Positions 39,898-49,777 are shown, counted from the first letter of the stretch. The stretch is 64,000 nt of DNA from Cypionkella psychrotolerans (GCF_001294535.1 NZ_LGIC01000086.1:186001-250000); one strand, 5' to 3'. A program made the numbers and translations. The notes: generated by a model not told the origin, from the letters alone.

Positions 39898-40959
39898 TCA
39901 ATCCCAATCTGACAACTCTTTCAAAGTCGTCGGCTGGCATTTATCAGCCAGCCACTTAGCATAAAGTGGCCTGAGTACACTGTAAAAAGGCTCTCGCGAT
40001 TTCTTCATGAAGGGGAAGTTCATCTGAGACAAAGCGGCTGGATGCAGCAGCATGATTTGCTTACGAAACTTGCGCGAGTCGACAAACTCGGTCACTTTAG
40101 ATCGCCAAGTTTCACTGCCATAAGTTGCGATCAGCGCGTTGATCGTAGGTGCGCGCTTGCGTTCCAACTCAGCCTCCAGCCGCAGCAAATCTTTCAACTC
40201 CGCATCAGAAAGCTGATCGAGCACCGCGCCCAAACTCTCGAATCCCCAGCGTGCGCCAAGCGAATACCCCAGTTTGCGGAAATGCACGGTCAGTTGCACT
40301 TCACAGTTGCGAATGGTCCATTCACGGTTGCTGCTCAGTAGTAACTTGCGCCAAAACTGTGCAAAGTCTGGGCTTGCCAACAGCCTCTTTCCAAATGACA
40401 CCGCATAGGATTGCAAATGACGCTGCTCCAAATGCTGCTTTCGTTGCGACAGCACCGCACCATATAGATCGGTCTTTGCCGTCAGAACATGATCAAGAAA
40501 GTCCTCCCCCGCAAAGGTCGGGAACCATACCGAATCATTCATGATCAATAGCTTATTGATCTGCGCGCCTGTATCGAGCAGATGCAAAATGCCATCCCTG
40601 TAGCCACCGAAATCATAGCCGAAATTCTCGCGCTCTAGCACGCCAAAGCTAAGCCCGCAGAGCGTCTTGCGATCAGCGTCGGAAAGCGGCGCGTTTGAGA
40701 CGATAAATACCGAAAAACCCTTTGTCGCGAAATAACGGCAGGTCTCAACCGAAGATGCTAAAAGCCCCTTGGGTTGATACAGTAGGTAAAGCACTACATT
40801 TGGCCCCACCGCCAACTGCCCAGTTGTGTATCGTGAAGTCTGACTTTTGTGCAGATCATGCCAATCACGGCGCATCGGCCCAGACAATGCGATAAAAGGA
40901 AATCGCACATGGTCTTTGGCACGCAGAACTTCACGTTTAACTTTCCACATCGGCAGCAT
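39898..40959 (-). CDS. Rhamnan synthesis protein F (RgpF)-like glycan protein
   Basis: A 353-aa protein related to RgpF, a rhamnose-glycan assembly factor. The family stretch is ERENFGYDFGGYRDG, followed by KLLIMNDSVWFP (about 125-150) and a glycosyltransferase-like core. Its base composition looks more AT-rich than the neighbours, and no other polysaccharide genes are next to it, which suggests acquisition by transfer. The start is uncertain: ATG at 40959 or GTG at 40971, neither with a clear Shine-Dalgarno. Confidence 0.75.
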   Translation of the reverse strand: MLPMWKVKREVLRAKDHVRFPFIALSGPMRRDWHDLHKSQTSRYTTGQLAVGPNVVLYLLYQPKGLLASSVETCRYFATKGFSVFIVSNAPLSDADRKTLCGLSFGVLERENFGYDFGGYRDGILHLLDTGAQINKLLIMNDSVWFPTFAGEDFLDHVLTAKTDLYGAVLSQRKQHLEQRHLQSYAVSFGKRLLASPDFAQFWRKLLLSSNREWTIRNCEVQLTVHFRKLGYSLGARWGFESLGAVLDQLSDAELKDLLRLEAELERKRAPTINALIATYGSETWRSKVTEFVDSRKFRKQIMLLHPAALSQMNFPFMKKSREPFYSVLRPLYAKWLADKCQPTTLKELSDWD

Positions 40960-41062
40960 TGCAAAACCCACTCATACCCACATTGCAGTTCGCCACCTCA
41001 TATCCCAGCGCAGCACGTAGGCCAAGGGCAGGACAACAAATCAAGCCAAGTGTTGCCAATGC

Positions 41063-41091
41063 AAAACGGCGCCAGAATTGCTGGCGCCGTT
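41063..41091 (-). terminator. Rho-independent terminator of pnp
   Basis: A perfect 11-bp stem, AACGGCGCCAG (41065-41075) with CTGGCGCCGTT (41081-41091), a 5-nt loop, and TTTT on the minus strand. It lies about 20 nt after the pnp stop. Confidence 0.88.
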
Positions 41092-41109
41092 CGCAGATTT
41101 TAGAAAAGC

Positions 41110-43251
41110 TTACGCTTCTGCAGCTTCGTCTTTGGTCTCGGTGATTTCCAGACCAGTTTCCTGATCCACCATCTTCATGCCCAGACGGACCTTGCCGCGA
41201 TCATCAAAGCCCAAAAGCTTGACCTTCACTTCTTGGCCTTCTTTCAGGATTTCATTCGGGTGGTTCAGGCGTTTGTTGGCAATCTGGGACACATGCACCA
41301 GACCGTCACGCTTGCCGAAGAAGTTCACGAATGCGCCGAAATCGACCAGCTTCACCACTTTGCCGGTGTAAACTTGGCCTTCTTCCGGCTCTGCCACGAT
41401 CGACCAGATCATGTCATAGGCCTTCTTGATCGAGGCCGCATCCGAGGAGGCGATCTTGATGATGCCGTCGTCGTTGATGTCAACCTTGGCACCCGAAAGC
41501 TCGACGATCTCACGGATCACTTTGCCGCCAGACCCAATGACTTCGCGGATTTTGTCGGTCGGGATCTGCAGGGTTTCGATTTTCGGAGCGTATTCCGAGA
41601 AACCTTGCGGAGCCGACAGCGCCTTGTTCATCTCACCAAGGATATGCAGACGACCGTCTTTAGCCTGAGCCAAAGCCTGCGCCATGATTTCCGGCGTGAT
41701 GCCAGCCACCTTGATATCCATCTGCATCGTGGTGATGCCGTTGGCGGTGCCTGCAACCTTGAAGTCCATATCGCCCAAGTGATCTTCATCACCCAGGATA
41801 TCGGTCAACACCGCAAAGCGGCCATCGTCTTCCAGGATCAGACCCATCGCGACGCCAGCAACCGGCGATTTCAGCGGAACACCCGCATCCATCATCGACA
41901 AGGAGCCACCGCAGACCGAAGCCATCGAGGACGAGCCGTTCGATTCCGTGATCTCCGACACCAAACGGATAGTGTAGGGGAAATCGGTCGAAGCCGGCAG
42001 CACGGCTTGCAGCGCGCGCCATGCCAGTTTGCCGTGACCAATCTCACGACGGCCCGGCGAGCCCACACGACCCACTTCACCCACCGAATAGGGAGGGAAG
42101 TTATAGTGCAGCAGGAAGTTCGAGCGGCTGTTGCCGTGCAAAGCGTCGATGATCTGCTCATCTTCGCCAGTGCCCAAAGTGGTCACAACCAGACCTTGGG
42201 TTTCGCCACGGGTGAACAAGGCCGAACCATGGGTGCGCGGCAGAATCCCGGTTTCCGACACGATCGGACGCACGGTTTTGTTGTCACGTCCGTCAATACG
42301 CGCTCCACCGTTGATGATGTCGCCACGCAGGATCGAGGCTTCCAGCTTTTTGATCGCCGAACCAAGGTTCGCATCGGCCTTGTCCTCGTCAGACAACACG
42401 CCTTTGATCGCCATAACCGCCGCCGAAATCGCCGAGGTGCGTTCTTGCTTGTCACGGATCGCAAAAGCCGCGCGCATCTGCACTTCGCCAGCCGCTTTCA
42501 CGCGACCATAAAGCTCGGAATAATCCGGCGCATGGAAGTCGAACGGCTCTTTGGCGCAATCTTCGGCAAAGTCGATGATCAGATCAATCACCGGCTGCAT
42601 CGCCGCGTGGCCGAACTTCACGGCACCCAGCATCTCGTCTTCGGTCAGCTCATAAGCTTCCGATTCCACCATCATCACGGCGTCTTTGGTGCCCGCGATA
42701 ACCAGATCCAACCGCTGATCCGGGTTGTTGCGCAGCTGATGCATGTCATCCACGCTTGGGTTCAGCTTGTATTCGCCACCCGAGAAACCAACCCGCGCGG
42801 CGCCAATCGGCCCCATGAACGGCACGCCGGAAATCGTCAAAGCTGCCGAAACGGCGATCATTGCGACGATATCCGGGTCATTCTCAAGGTCATGGCTCAG
42901 CACGGTCGCCATCACCAGAACTTCGTTCTTGAAGCCTTCGACAAACAGCGGGCGGCACGGACGGTCGATCAGACGCGAGGTCAGCGTCTCTTTCTCGCTC
43001 GGACGGGCCTCGCGTTTGAAAAAGCCGCCCGGAATTTTCCCAGCGGCGTAGTATTTCTCTTGATAATGCACGGTCAGCGGGAAGAAATCCTGCCCCGGTT
43101 TCGGCGCGCGCGCATAAGTCACGTTGGCCATAACGCTGGTTTCGCCCAGAGTGGCGATGACCGAGCCGTCAGCCTGACGGGCAACCTTGCCCGATTCCAG
43201 CGTCAGCGTTTCTTCGCCCCACTGGATTGATTTTTTAGTCACGTTGAACAT
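41110..43251 (-). CDS. pnp: Polyribonucleotide nucleotidyltransferase
   Basis: Phosphorolytic 3'-5' exoribonuclease of the degradosome, 713 aa. Two RNase PH domains (about 10-225 and 310-545; [43 protein letters not shown]), then KH ([15 protein letters not shown]) and S1 ([30 protein letters not shown]; landmarks VDFGAFV and GLVHVSQ). It lies downstream of rpsO, as in most bacteria, but one stress-protein gene intervenes. The 244-nt upstream gap holds a terminator for that gene and presumably the pnp promoter and leader. Confidence 0.97.
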   Translation of the reverse strand: MFNVTKKSIQWGEETLTLESGKVARQADGSVIATLGETSVMANVTYARAPKPGQDFFPLTVHYQEKYYAAGKIPGGFFKREARPSEKETLTSRLIDRPCRPLFVEGFKNEVLVMATVLSHDLENDPDIVAMIAVSAALTISGVPFMGPIGAARVGFSGGEYKLNPSVDDMHQLRNNPDQRLDLVIAGTKDAVMMVESEAYELTEDEMLGAVKFGHAAMQPVIDLIIDFAEDCAKEPFDFHAPDYSELYGRVKAAGEVQMRAAFAIRDKQERTSAISAAVMAIKGVLSDEDKADANLGSAIKKLEASILRGDIINGGARIDGRDNKTVRPIVSETGILPRTHGSALFTRGETQGLVVTTLGTGEDEQIIDALHGNSRSNFLLHYNFPPYSVGEVGRVGSPGRREIGHGKLAWRALQAVLPASTDFPYTIRLVSEITESNGSSSMASVCGGSLSMMDAGVPLKSPVAGVAMGLILEDDGRFAVLTDILGDEDHLGDMDFKVAGTANGITTMQMDIKVAGITPEIMAQALAQAKDGRLHILGEMNKALSAPQGFSEYAPKIETLQIPTDKIREVIGSGGKVIREIVELSGAKVDINDDGIIKIASSDAASIKKAYDMIWSIVAEPEEGQVYTGKVVKLVDFGAFVNFFGKRDGLVHVSQIANKRLNHPNEILKEGQEVKVKLLGFDDRGKVRLGMKMVDQETGLEITETKDEAAEA

Positions 43252-43450
43252 CTATCGTTCCCTGTATGAGAGCACCCACGACCCCTGTCGTGTCTCCCGT
43301 TTGCATAGCGGCCCCATTGCCGCCGCCCCCTATCCTGATGCATGCGGCCGGGGGCAGGCCTCATATCGCAGATTGCGCGCGTCTACAGGAAAAGCAGGGG
43401 TTTGGGAAGTATAGTCTTGCAACTCCCACCATCCATCACCGAACGACAAA

Positions 43451-43474
43451 GCGCGCGTCCTTGCAGACGCGCGC
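43451..43474 (-). terminator. Hairpin after the PNPOx-like gene
   Basis: GCGCGCGTC (43451-43459) pairs perfectly with GACGCGCGC (43466-43474) around a 6-nt loop; on the minus strand it is followed by only TTT. It lies 21 nt after the stop codon. Confidence 0.6.
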
Positions 43475-43495
43475 CGTACAGCCGAACTGTAGATC

Positions 43496-43975
43496 TTAAA
43501 ACGTAACCACGCCCTGCTCACCTGCATCTGGCTTGTCACCGGTGAATTTGGCTTTTGCAATCTCATACAAAAACTTCACGCCGCTGGTTGGCGTGACCGA
43601 AATCTCGCCCCCCTTTGGCGTAAACCGCAGCAAGCACACGTCAGGGTCGTTCTTGCCGCCCTCAAACCAAGCGTCCGCCGCAAAGCTCCACACGTCGTCC
43701 AACACTTGCTGATCGGTCGATTGCGCCAGACTGCCGTCAATATCGCCGTAAAGCCCGGCGCCGCCATCCGAGACAACCATTTGCGCATCTTGCGTGCCGC
43801 TCTGCACCGACTTGGCCAAATCGGTGCCCTTGGCCGTGATGAACCAGATCGTCTGCGGGAATTTATCATCCAGTTGCGGCGACATCGCCACCAGCTTGCC
43901 CTGGCCTTTGACGCCAAGCATCGCCGCTCTCACATCGCCCATCCGGATCCAGAATTCTTGCTTCAGGTCGGTCAT
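43496..43975 (-). CDS. Pyridoxamine 5'-phosphate oxidase-like general stress protein
   Basis: A 159-aa split-barrel flavin-binding protein of the general stress protein 26 type. QEFWIRMGDVRAAMLGVKG, QTIWFITAKGTDLAKSVQSG and DVCLLRFTPKGGEISVTP fit the family. It likely binds FMN/FAD; its reaction is unknown and it should not be called a true PdxH. AAGG precedes the ATG. It sits between rpsO and pnp. Confidence 0.85.
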   Translation of the reverse strand: MTDLKQEFWIRMGDVRAAMLGVKGQGKLVAMSPQLDDKFPQTIWFITAKGTDLAKSVQSGTQDAQMVVSDGGAGLYGDIDGSLAQSTDQQVLDDVWSFAADAWFEGGKNDPDVCLLRFTPKGGEISVTPTSGVKFLYEIAKAKFTGDKPDAGEQGVVTF

Positions 43976-44071
43976 GAAAATCGCCTTTCATTCATTGCGC
44001 TTCTACAAGGACAACCCCTTCGCAGCACTCGCGTTCCAAATGAAAAGACAAATTTCGTCGCCGCCCAACGC

Positions 44072-44101
44072 AAAACACCCGCAGCTTGCACCACGGGCGT
44101 T
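44072..44101 (-). terminator. Rho-independent terminator of rpsO
   Basis: On the minus strand AACGCCCG pairs with CGGGTGTT (one G-U) across a 12-nt loop and ends in TTTT. It lies 24 nt after the rpsO stop, so rpsO and downstream genes are at least partly separate transcripts. Confidence 0.7.
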
Positions 44102-44124
44102 CCAACAAAACCTAAGCGATAAGC

Positions 44125-44394
44125 TTAGCGACGCAGGCCGAGGCGTGCGATCAGCGAAGCGTAGCGGGCTTCGTCTTTGGCCTTCAGATAGTCCAACAGC
44201 TTACGACGCTGGGCAACCTGCATCAGCAGACCGCGGCGCGAGTGGTTGTCTTTCTTGTGGGTTTTGAAGTGCTCGGTCAACGTAGCGATACGCGACGACA
44301 GAATCGCAACCTGAACTTCCGGCGAGCCGGTGTCATGTTCTTTGGTTGCGTATTCTTTGATAAGGCGGGCTTTTTCTTCGACGGTGATCGACAT
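44125..44394 (-). CDS. rpsO: 30S ribosomal protein S15
   Basis: Primary 16S rRNA-binding protein of the small-subunit platform, 89 aa. The family sequence is complete: [40 protein letters not shown] and [21 protein letters not shown] lies before the ATG. Confidence 0.97.
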   Translation of the reverse strand: MSITVEEKARLIKEYATKEHDTGSPEVQVAILSSRIATLTEHFKTHKKDNHSRRGLLMQVAQRRKLLDYLKAKDEARYASLIARLGLRR

Positions 44395-44723
44395 CGGGAT
44401 CTCCTGTTAAGAGGGTTGCGGCGCAAGCCGGGATGTCGTCCAGCAGGGCCAATGACACCGCCATCGCTGACGGATGCGCGCGTATAGGTGGGTTCTGGCG
44501 CAAAGGGAAGCTGATTCGTGGTCTGTAACACCACCCAACACGTCGGCAACTTTTATTTACCAATGCCTGAATTAGCTGCTCCGCCCCCCAAACAGCTTTT
44601 GAAGCCAAACCGATTCTGTGATAGCTTCATACAATAAATATCCCATAGAACCAAATGGTTAACGGGAAATATGGTTAACAAAATGTTAACATCACCTATT
44701 CCCCGTGCCCGGAGGTCTTTGTC
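44395..44723. other. 329-nt intergenic region between rpsO and the RTX gene
   Basis: Divergent promoter region. The right half is AT-rich and carries three TTAA sites (44659, 44675, 44686), two of them forming a CtrA-type box. The left half, nearer rpsO, presumably holds the rpsO promoter, which I cannot mark. No gene recognised. Confidence 0.55.
44675..44689. promoter_or_regulatory. CtrA-type binding site (TTAA-N7-TTAA)
   Basis: TTAACAAAATGTTAA: two TTAA half sites with exactly 7 nt between them, the CtrA consensus of alphaproteobacteria. A further TTAA with the same GGTTAAC context is at 44659. The box lies 34 nt before the RTX gene start, close enough to overlap its promoter. Confidence 0.6.
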
Positions 44724-45785
44724 ATGCTTGGTTTGCTTGGTCTGCTCGGGGCGGTATTCGCTGGCGTCATGGCCGATTCATTCAGTACGCCGGATGATGG
44801 CCCAGAGGTGGCGGATGATCACCCAGACGCAACCCAAGACGACAGTGGCGATGCAAGCAACATCTTCCACCTGCTGTCGTCGCGCGATGCCAGCGTAGCG
44901 GCTTCAGACGAAGGCCCGATTGAAGGCGATAACCCCGAACAAGACGGCGTAATCTCTTCCAATGACGTGATGGTGCCAACCTCCGAAGACCTTTGGCTGA
45001 ACGGCGATGACCTTGCCAATATGCTGCGCGGTGATGCGGGGGATGATCACATGGCGGGCCAAAACGGCAACGACGCCTTGGCCGGATATGACGGAAATGA
45101 CAGCCTGAATGGCGATGACGGCGACGATGCACTCAGCGGTGGTAGCGGCGATGACAGCCTGACGGGCGGTGCGGGGGCCGATCTGCTCCACGCCGACGCC
45201 GGCAATGATACCTTGGATGGCGGCACTGACACCGACACCCTGCACGGTTGCGACGGCGATGATAGTCTGTCGGGCGGCGGTGGCGCTGATAACCTCATCG
45301 GCGGCGAAGGCGAAGACAGCCTGCACGGCGACGCGGACGATGACGCACTCGACGGCGGCGCGGGCAATGATATTTTAACAGGCGGCACTGGCAGCGACAC
45401 CCTTGACGGCGGCGCAGGCAATGACACGATCTGGGGCCAGACCGAAGACGACCCTGATCACACGCCCGATTTCCTCAATGGCCAAGCGGGCGATGACACG
45501 CTGATGCTTGGCGCGGGCGATTCTGGCAATGGCGGTGAGGGTGAAGATCGCTTCCATCTGCTCGATATTGGCGCGGGTGACCCGCCAATGCAGATCACCG
45601 ATTTCAACCCACATGAAGATTCACTGGTGGTAATCTATGACGTCGCGATACACCCAGATCCGCAGCTTACGCTGGAAACTTCTGACTCTGGCACCACCAC
45701 CCTGCTGCTGGATGGCGTCCCACTCGCAACTCTGCAATCCGTCGCAAACCTCGATCTCAGCAGCATCACCCTACAAGCTGCCTAA
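44724..45785 (+). CDS. RTX (hemolysin-type) calcium-binding protein
   Basis: A 353-aa very acidic protein. A short hydrophobic N-terminus is followed by an Asp-rich linker, then about 15 glycine/aspartate nonapeptides (residues 102-238, GGxGxDxLx type) that form a calcium-bound beta-roll, and a C-terminal domain ending SSITLQAA, typical of type I secretion substrates. It is probably exported by a type I system encoded elsewhere; no enzymatic domain is seen. GGAGG lies before the ATG. It is inserted between truB/DUF1643 and rpsO on the opposite strand and its stop overlaps the DUF1643 stop. Confidence 0.88.
   Translation: MLGLLGLLGAVFAGVMADSFSTPDDGPEVADDHPDATQDDSGDASNIFHLLSSRDASVAASDEGPIEGDNPEQDGVISSNDVMVPTSEDLWLNGDDLANMLRGDAGDDHMAGQNGNDALAGYDGNDSLNGDDGDDALSGGSGDDSLTGGAGADLLHADAGNDTLDGGTDTDTLHGCDGDDSLSGGGGADNLIGGEGEDSLHGDADDDALDGGAGNDILTGGTGSDTLDGGAGNDTIWGQTEDDPDHTPDFLNGQAGDDTLMLGAGDSGNGGEGEDRFHLLDIGAGDPPMQITDFNPHEDSLVVIYDVAIHPDPQLTLETSDSGTTTLLLDGVPLATLQSVANLDLSSITLQAA
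45027..45437 (+). repeat. RTX nonapeptide repeat block
   Basis: Degenerate 27-nt units coding for GGxGxDxLx nonapeptides within the RTX protein. The units differ in sequence and are not a CRISPR array. Confidence 0.85.
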
Positions 45786-46288
45786 CGCCACAACTCCGGC
45801 TGCACCTGATAGCCAATATACAGCGGATGTTTCGGTGCACCCGCCAAGGTCAGCCCCAAATGATACAGCGGCACCCCCGTGCCACGCAGCAATTCTGCCA
45901 CCGCCGAACCCCGCCCCAAATGCGCGCCATGGCTGCCCCAGCCGCAAATCACCTGATCCGCCCAAGCCGCCCCTTCGGCAATCGCCTGATCGTTGAGCGG
46001 CCCAACCGGATCAACCTGCGCCCGCATCACCTTCGGATCGGTGGCGCGGTAAGCAAAGATATTTGCCACGCGAAACGCGCCAAACCCCAGGGCCCGCGCG
46101 CGGCGCTCACAACGCTCCACCGTCGGATCATTCTGCACCTCGGTTGCGGTAGACGGGTTCAGCATCACAAAAAACGCCTTCCGCCCCCCGGGTTGCCATT
46201 CCCGCGTCAAAGCATAGCGATAGGCCTCACAGGGCGAATACACCGCCACGCTTTCCGCATCGCCCTTCAGAAACCGCCGCGTGATCAT
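45782..46288 (-). CDS. DUF1643 domain-containing protein
   Basis: A 168-aa protein of unknown function. The DUF1643 pattern is clear: [40 protein letters not shown] and [15 protein letters not shown]. It lies downstream of truB on the same strand, with a 210-nt gap holding a palindrome and a diverged repeat B copy. Confidence 0.88.
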   Translation of the reverse strand: MITRRFLKGDAESVAVYSPCEAYRYALTREWQPGGRKAFFVMLNPSTATEVQNDPTVERCERRARALGFGAFRVANIFAYRATDPKVMRAQVDPVGPLNDQAIAEGAAWADQVICGWGSHGAHLGRGSAVAELLRGTGVPLYHLGLTLAGAPKHPLYIGYQVQPELWR

Positions 46289-46357
46289 AACCCGCCCCTA
46301 AACCCAACGCTGCTAACCTTGCGCCAAACCGCCCGAAACACAACACGCCCCCGCATT

Positions 46358-46386
46358 GTTCTTTTCAAAATACTCCCGCCAGAGAC
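46358..46386. repeat. Diverged repeat family B copy
   Basis: TTCTTTTCAAAATACTCCCGCCAGAG resembles repeat B in its AAATA-CCC-CGCC-GGAG core but not in the outer half. Assignment is tentative. Confidence 0.4.
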
Positions 46387-46473
46387 TTCAACTCGCAAGC
46401 CAGCGCGCCGTTCCAAAGCTTAACACTTTCTGAACGCGAAAAATCAACATATTGATATTGCTGTACAATCATG

Positions 46474-46493
46474 TCTGTCCACGCGTGGACAGA
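46474..46493. repeat. Perfect 20-bp palindrome after truB
   Basis: TCTGTCCACGCGTGGACAGA is its own reverse complement. Its inner 16 bp recur exactly at 51106-51121 after rsmB. It begins 5 nt beyond the truB stop codon (minus strand). It can fold as an 8-bp stem with a CGCG loop or act as a protein-binding site. No T run follows. Confidence 0.9.
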
Positions 46494-46498
46494 GCAGA

Positions 46499-47401
46499 TC
46501 AGTTAAACACCCGGCTCGGATGCAACTCGCCCGATTTGTATATCCCCACCGCAACCGCGCGGCCCTGATAACTCGCCCAAGCCTCATCGCCGTAGCCAAC
46601 CGACGAGGCCAGAACCATCCCCGGATTGCCATTCTTCAACCGCGCCGCCCCTTCCGGCGTGCAGGGCAATTCCGGCAAATCGGCCAGCCCCAGTTCCAAC
46701 GGCTTCAAAAACGCATCCAACTCCGCCGTCTTCGCCAAAGCATCAATCTGCTCCAGCGAAATCCCCTCAACCGCCGTGAACGGCCCCGACCATTCCCGCC
46801 GCAACCAAGCCACATGCCCCAGACAGCCCAAAGCTTCCCCCAGATCGCGGGCAATCGAGCGGACATAGCCGCCCTTCCCACACACCATCTCCAACTCAAC
46901 CTGATCCGCCGAGGGCCGCGAGAGAACCTCCAGCCGCTCCACCCACAACGGCCGCGCCGCCAAATCCATCGCCTCGCCCTGCCGTGCCAGATCATAGGCG
47001 CGCTCGCCATCGACCTTCACAGCGGAAAACTGCGGCGGCACCTGCTGAATATCGCCGCGAAACGCCGCCAAGGCCGCTTCAATCTCAGCATCCGAAGGCC
47101 GCAACGCAGATTCCGCGATCACCGCTCCCTCGGCATCGTCCGTCGTCGTCGCAGCACCAAAATTCACCATAAACCGATAGCATTTCAGCGCATCGGTCAC
47201 ATAAGGCACCGTCTTGGTGGCCTCGCCCAAAGCTATCGCCAGCACGCCCGTCGCCGCAGGGTCCAGCGTGCCCGCGTGGCCCGCCTTCTGCGCGTCCATC
47301 GCCCATTTCACCTTATTGACCACGGCGGTCGAGGTGATCCCGGCAGGCTTGTCCACCACCAGCCAGCCCGAAACCGCCCTACCCTTTTTGCCGCGCGCCA
47401 T
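46499..47401 (-). CDS. truB: tRNA pseudouridine(55) synthase TruB
   Basis: Makes pseudouridine 55 in the tRNA T-loop. The 300-aa protein has [14 protein letters not shown], the catalytic Asp in [16 protein letters not shown] (about 45) and [26 protein letters not shown] precedes the ATG at 47401. It is the third gene of the rbfA-phosphodiester glycosidase-truB run. Confidence 0.95.
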   Translation of the reverse strand: MARGKKGRAVSGWLVVDKPAGITSTAVVNKVKWAMDAQKAGHAGTLDPAATGVLAIALGEATKTVPYVTDALKCYRFMVNFGAATTTDDAEGAVIAESALRPSDAEIEAALAAFRGDIQQVPPQFSAVKVDGERAYDLARQGEAMDLAARPLWVERLEVLSRPSADQVELEMVCGKGGYVRSIARDLGEALGCLGHVAWLRREWSGPFTAVEGISLEQIDALAKTAELDAFLKPLELGLADLPELPCTPEGAARLKNGNPGMVLASSVGYGDEAWASYQGRAVAVGIYKSGELHPSRVFN

Positions 47402-47449
47402 CGTGATCTCCTCTTGCAAACCGCCCGATAGCCCCCGCCCCAGCGCGCG

Positions 47450-48166
47450 TCAACGTGGAACCACCACGCCCACCATCGGCCCCATCGGAAACCCGGCATC
47501 ATGCCGCCCGCTGTCATGGTCATAGAGCCGCGAGATCGAGCCATCAAAATACAGCGCATCCGGCAGCCCAAGCCCATCGCGGAACAACCGCGCGAAGGTA
47601 TAGAAATTGACCTGATCATTCGAAATCGCGAACACGGCCCGGCTGCCATCCGCCGAAACCCCCACGCCATTGCGGATATTCAACGAATCCGAATCGGCCA
47701 AAAACTTCGGATGCAGCTTACCGCCAATCACCAGCATCGGCCCCGATTGCGTCGCATAACGACAGCTCGGCTTTTCAGCTGCAAACGCCAAAGTCTCGAT
47801 CACCCGCAGAGTCGCGCCGATACAAAACACCCCATTCGGCACCAGCCCAAAATTCCCCGGCCCCGCCCGTGTGATCAACGGCGTCGCCTGCGCGCCGTCC
47901 TCGATGTAAAGCCCAACCGGGCTTAGATCGCGGTGGTACATCCCGGCGTTCATCGCGAAATCAAGCCGCAAGCCCCGCGGTTCCAGCATTTTGTCCAGTG
48001 CCGAAAAACTGCCCAACGCCCCATCCGGCCCCGAATGAAACAGCCGCAGATCAGCCCCCGCGCTCACCTCGCAAATGGAATAAGACGCGCCCTCGAACGC
48101 CATGTCCCGGCAGCCCGCAAAGGCCCCCATGCCCCAAACAGCCAGCATAAATGCCAGCCGCCACAT
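47450..48166 (-). CDS. Phosphodiester glycosidase (NAGPA) family protein
   Basis: A 238-aa exported protein of the phosphodiester glycosidase/exopolysaccharide-associated family. It has a signal peptide ending near AFAGC, then FAMNAGMYHRDLSPVGLYIEDG, NGVFCIG, QSGPMLVIGGK and ALYFDGSISRLYD. In animals the family uncovers mannose-6-phosphate; the bacterial substrate is unknown. It begins 2 nt before the rbfA stop codon region and is likely co-transcribed with rbfA and truB. Confidence 0.88.
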   Translation of the reverse strand: MWRLAFMLAVWGMGAFAGCRDMAFEGASYSICEVSAGADLRLFHSGPDGALGSFSALDKMLEPRGLRLDFAMNAGMYHRDLSPVGLYIEDGAQATPLITRAGPGNFGLVPNGVFCIGATLRVIETLAFAAEKPSCRYATQSGPMLVIGGKLHPKFLADSDSLNIRNGVGVSADGSRAVFAISNDQVNFYTFARLFRDGLGLPDALYFDGSISRLYDHDSGRHDAGFPMGPMVGVVVPR

Positions 48167-48168
48167 GA

Positions 48169-48603
48169 TTATTCCTGCGCCTTGTCGTCCGCAGCCGCAT
48201 CATCCGGCTTGGCAATATCCGCCTGCACCTTCGGGTCGGCAAACAGCCGCCGTGCCTCTTCCAGCCGATCAAACGTATCATCCGGTCGGAACCGCAACTC
48301 CGGCGAATGCCGCAGGGTCATTTCCGCCGACACCCGCTTGCGCAGCTCCCAAGCGTTCTTCGCCAGCGCCGCAATCGCCTGCTCCACCGTGGCCCCGCCC
48401 ATCAGCGGCATCACATACACCGTCGCCACCTTCAGATCGACCGAGACCGAAACCTCGCCCACCGTGATCGACATGTCGTTTAAGCTCGGATCATGCACCT
48501 CGCCGCGTGCCAAAATCTCCGACAGCGTGCGCCGGATCAATTCGCCAACCCGAAGTTGACGCTGCGAAGGCCCCTTGGCCGAATAGGAACGTGTGTTTGC
48601 CAT
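48169..48603 (-). CDS. rbfA: 30S ribosome-binding factor RbfA
   Basis: Assembly factor that binds the 16S 5' domain during late 30S maturation and cold adaptation. The 144-aa protein has [18 protein letters not shown], a KH-like core with [17 protein letters not shown] and [20 protein letters not shown]. The start at 48603 was chosen because the family begins just before [15 protein letters not shown]; the upstream frame has no similarity. Confidence 0.94.
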   Translation of the reverse strand: MANTRSYSAKGPSQRQLRVGELIRRTLSEILARGEVHDPSLNDMSITVGEVSVSVDLKVATVYVMPLMGGATVEQAIAALAKNAWELRKRVSAEMTLRHSPELRFRPDDTFDRLEEARRLFADPKVQADIAKPDDAAADDKAQE

Positions 48604-48696
48604 GCCGCCGTTTACGCCAATCCGCCCCGGCCCGCAACGGCGGGCTTTCACGCCCCTTACAAAACCGCTAAACCCCACGAAACTTCGGAGCATCCC

Positions 48697-49506
48697 ATGA
48701 CCAACACCCCCGGCATCACCGTCACCGGCGCCTCAGGCCGCATGGGTCAAATGCTGGTCAAAGGCATCACCGCCCATCCTAACGCCCGGCTCGTCGGATG
48801 CATTGAGCGCCCCGGTCATGCGTGGATCGGCCAAGACATCGGCCTCTGCATGGGCGGCCCCGCCTTGGGCGTCAAAGTCACCGACGACCCGCTGGAAGCC
48901 TTCGCGATCTCGCAAGCCGTGATCGACTTCACCGCCCCAAGCGCATCAGTCGCATTCGCCGGCCTCGCCGCCCAAGCCCGCGCCGTTCATGTCGTCGGCA
49001 CCACCGGGCTGGAACTGCAGCACCATGCCAAACTCGATCTGGCCGCCCATCACGCGGTGATCATCCAAGCCGGCAACATGAGCCTTGGCGTCAACCTTCT
49101 CACCCGCCTGACGCAAAAAGTCGCCGCCGCCCTCGATGAAGATTGGGATATCGAGATCATCGAATCCCATCACCGCATGAAGGTCGATGCCCCATCGGGC
49201 ACCGCTTTGATGCTCGGCCATGCCGCTGCGACGGGCCGTGGCATCGATTTCGACACTGCAAAAGTCTCAGGCCGCGATGGCATCACTGGCGCGCGCAAAC
49301 GTGGCAATATCGGCTTCTCCGCGATCAGAGGCGGCGATATCGTCGGCGAGCATGACGTGCTGTTCGCCGCCGACGGCGAGCGCATTATCCTGCGCCACCT
49401 CGCCACCGATCGCTCGATCTTCGTGCGCGGCGCGCTGAAAGCTGCCCTTTGGGGGCAATCCCAAAAACCGGGCCGCTATGACATGATGGACGTCCTGGGG
49501 ATCTGA
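48697..49506 (+). CDS. dapB: 4-hydroxy-tetrahydrodipicolinate reductase
   Basis: NAD(P)H-dependent step of lysine and diaminopimelate synthesis. The 269-aa protein has the nucleotide-binding [22 protein letters not shown] and the catalytic [21 protein letters not shown] precedes the ATG at 48697. It is divergent from rbfA, so the 93-nt gap carries both promoters. Confidence 0.96.
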   Translation: MTNTPGITVTGASGRMGQMLVKGITAHPNARLVGCIERPGHAWIGQDIGLCMGGPALGVKVTDDPLEAFAISQAVIDFTAPSASVAFAGLAAQARAVHVVGTTGLELQHHAKLDLAAHHAVIIQAGNMSLGVNLLTRLTQKVAAALDEDWDIEIIESHHRMKVDAPSGTALMLGHAAATGRGIDFDTAKVSGRDGITGARKRGNIGFSAIRGGDIVGEHDVLFAADGERIILRHLATDRSIFVRGALKAALWGQSQKPGRYDMMDVLGI

Positions 49507-49588
49507 CCTGCTGCTCATCGGTCCCTGACGCTGCCTCTTCGCGCGCCAGAAGCGAATGCAAGGAAGCGCCGAGCTCACCTCAATCCGC

Positions 49589-49777
49589 TTAGAAATCGAC
49601 CGCCAGCCCCTTCTTCTCCCAATCGCCATAGCGCACAGGCTCCGGCCCCTTGCGCCCGCCTAACTCCACCGGACGCTCGACAGCATCGGCCAACAGACGA
49701 CGCTCCTCAGCCTCGGCCAAGGCGCGCAGCGCAGCAGCCGGAAGAGTGGCGGCGGGCAGTTCGGGGTGATCATTCAT
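49589..49777 (-). CDS. DUF1674 protein (SDHAF4-like)
   Basis: A 62-aa protein whose C-terminus, GGRKGPEPVRYGDWEKKGLAVDF (split landmarks: GGRKGPEP, RYGDWEKKG), defines DUF1674. The eukaryotic relative SDHAF4/Sdh8 assists assembly of the flavinated succinate dehydrogenase subunit; the bacterial protein may do likewise. It is divergent from rsmB. Confidence 0.88.
   Translation of the reverse strand: MNDHPELPAATLPAAALRALAEAEERRLLADAVERPVELGGRKGPEPVRYGDWEKKGLAVDF

Noticed and set aside
41233-43230. 665-codon open frame opposite pnp
   Set aside because: Antisense shadow of pnp; no recognisable domain and very His/Arg-rich.
45027-45437. Regular short repeats resembling a CRISPR array
   Set aside because: They are in-frame, degenerate 27-nt units coding for RTX nonapeptides.
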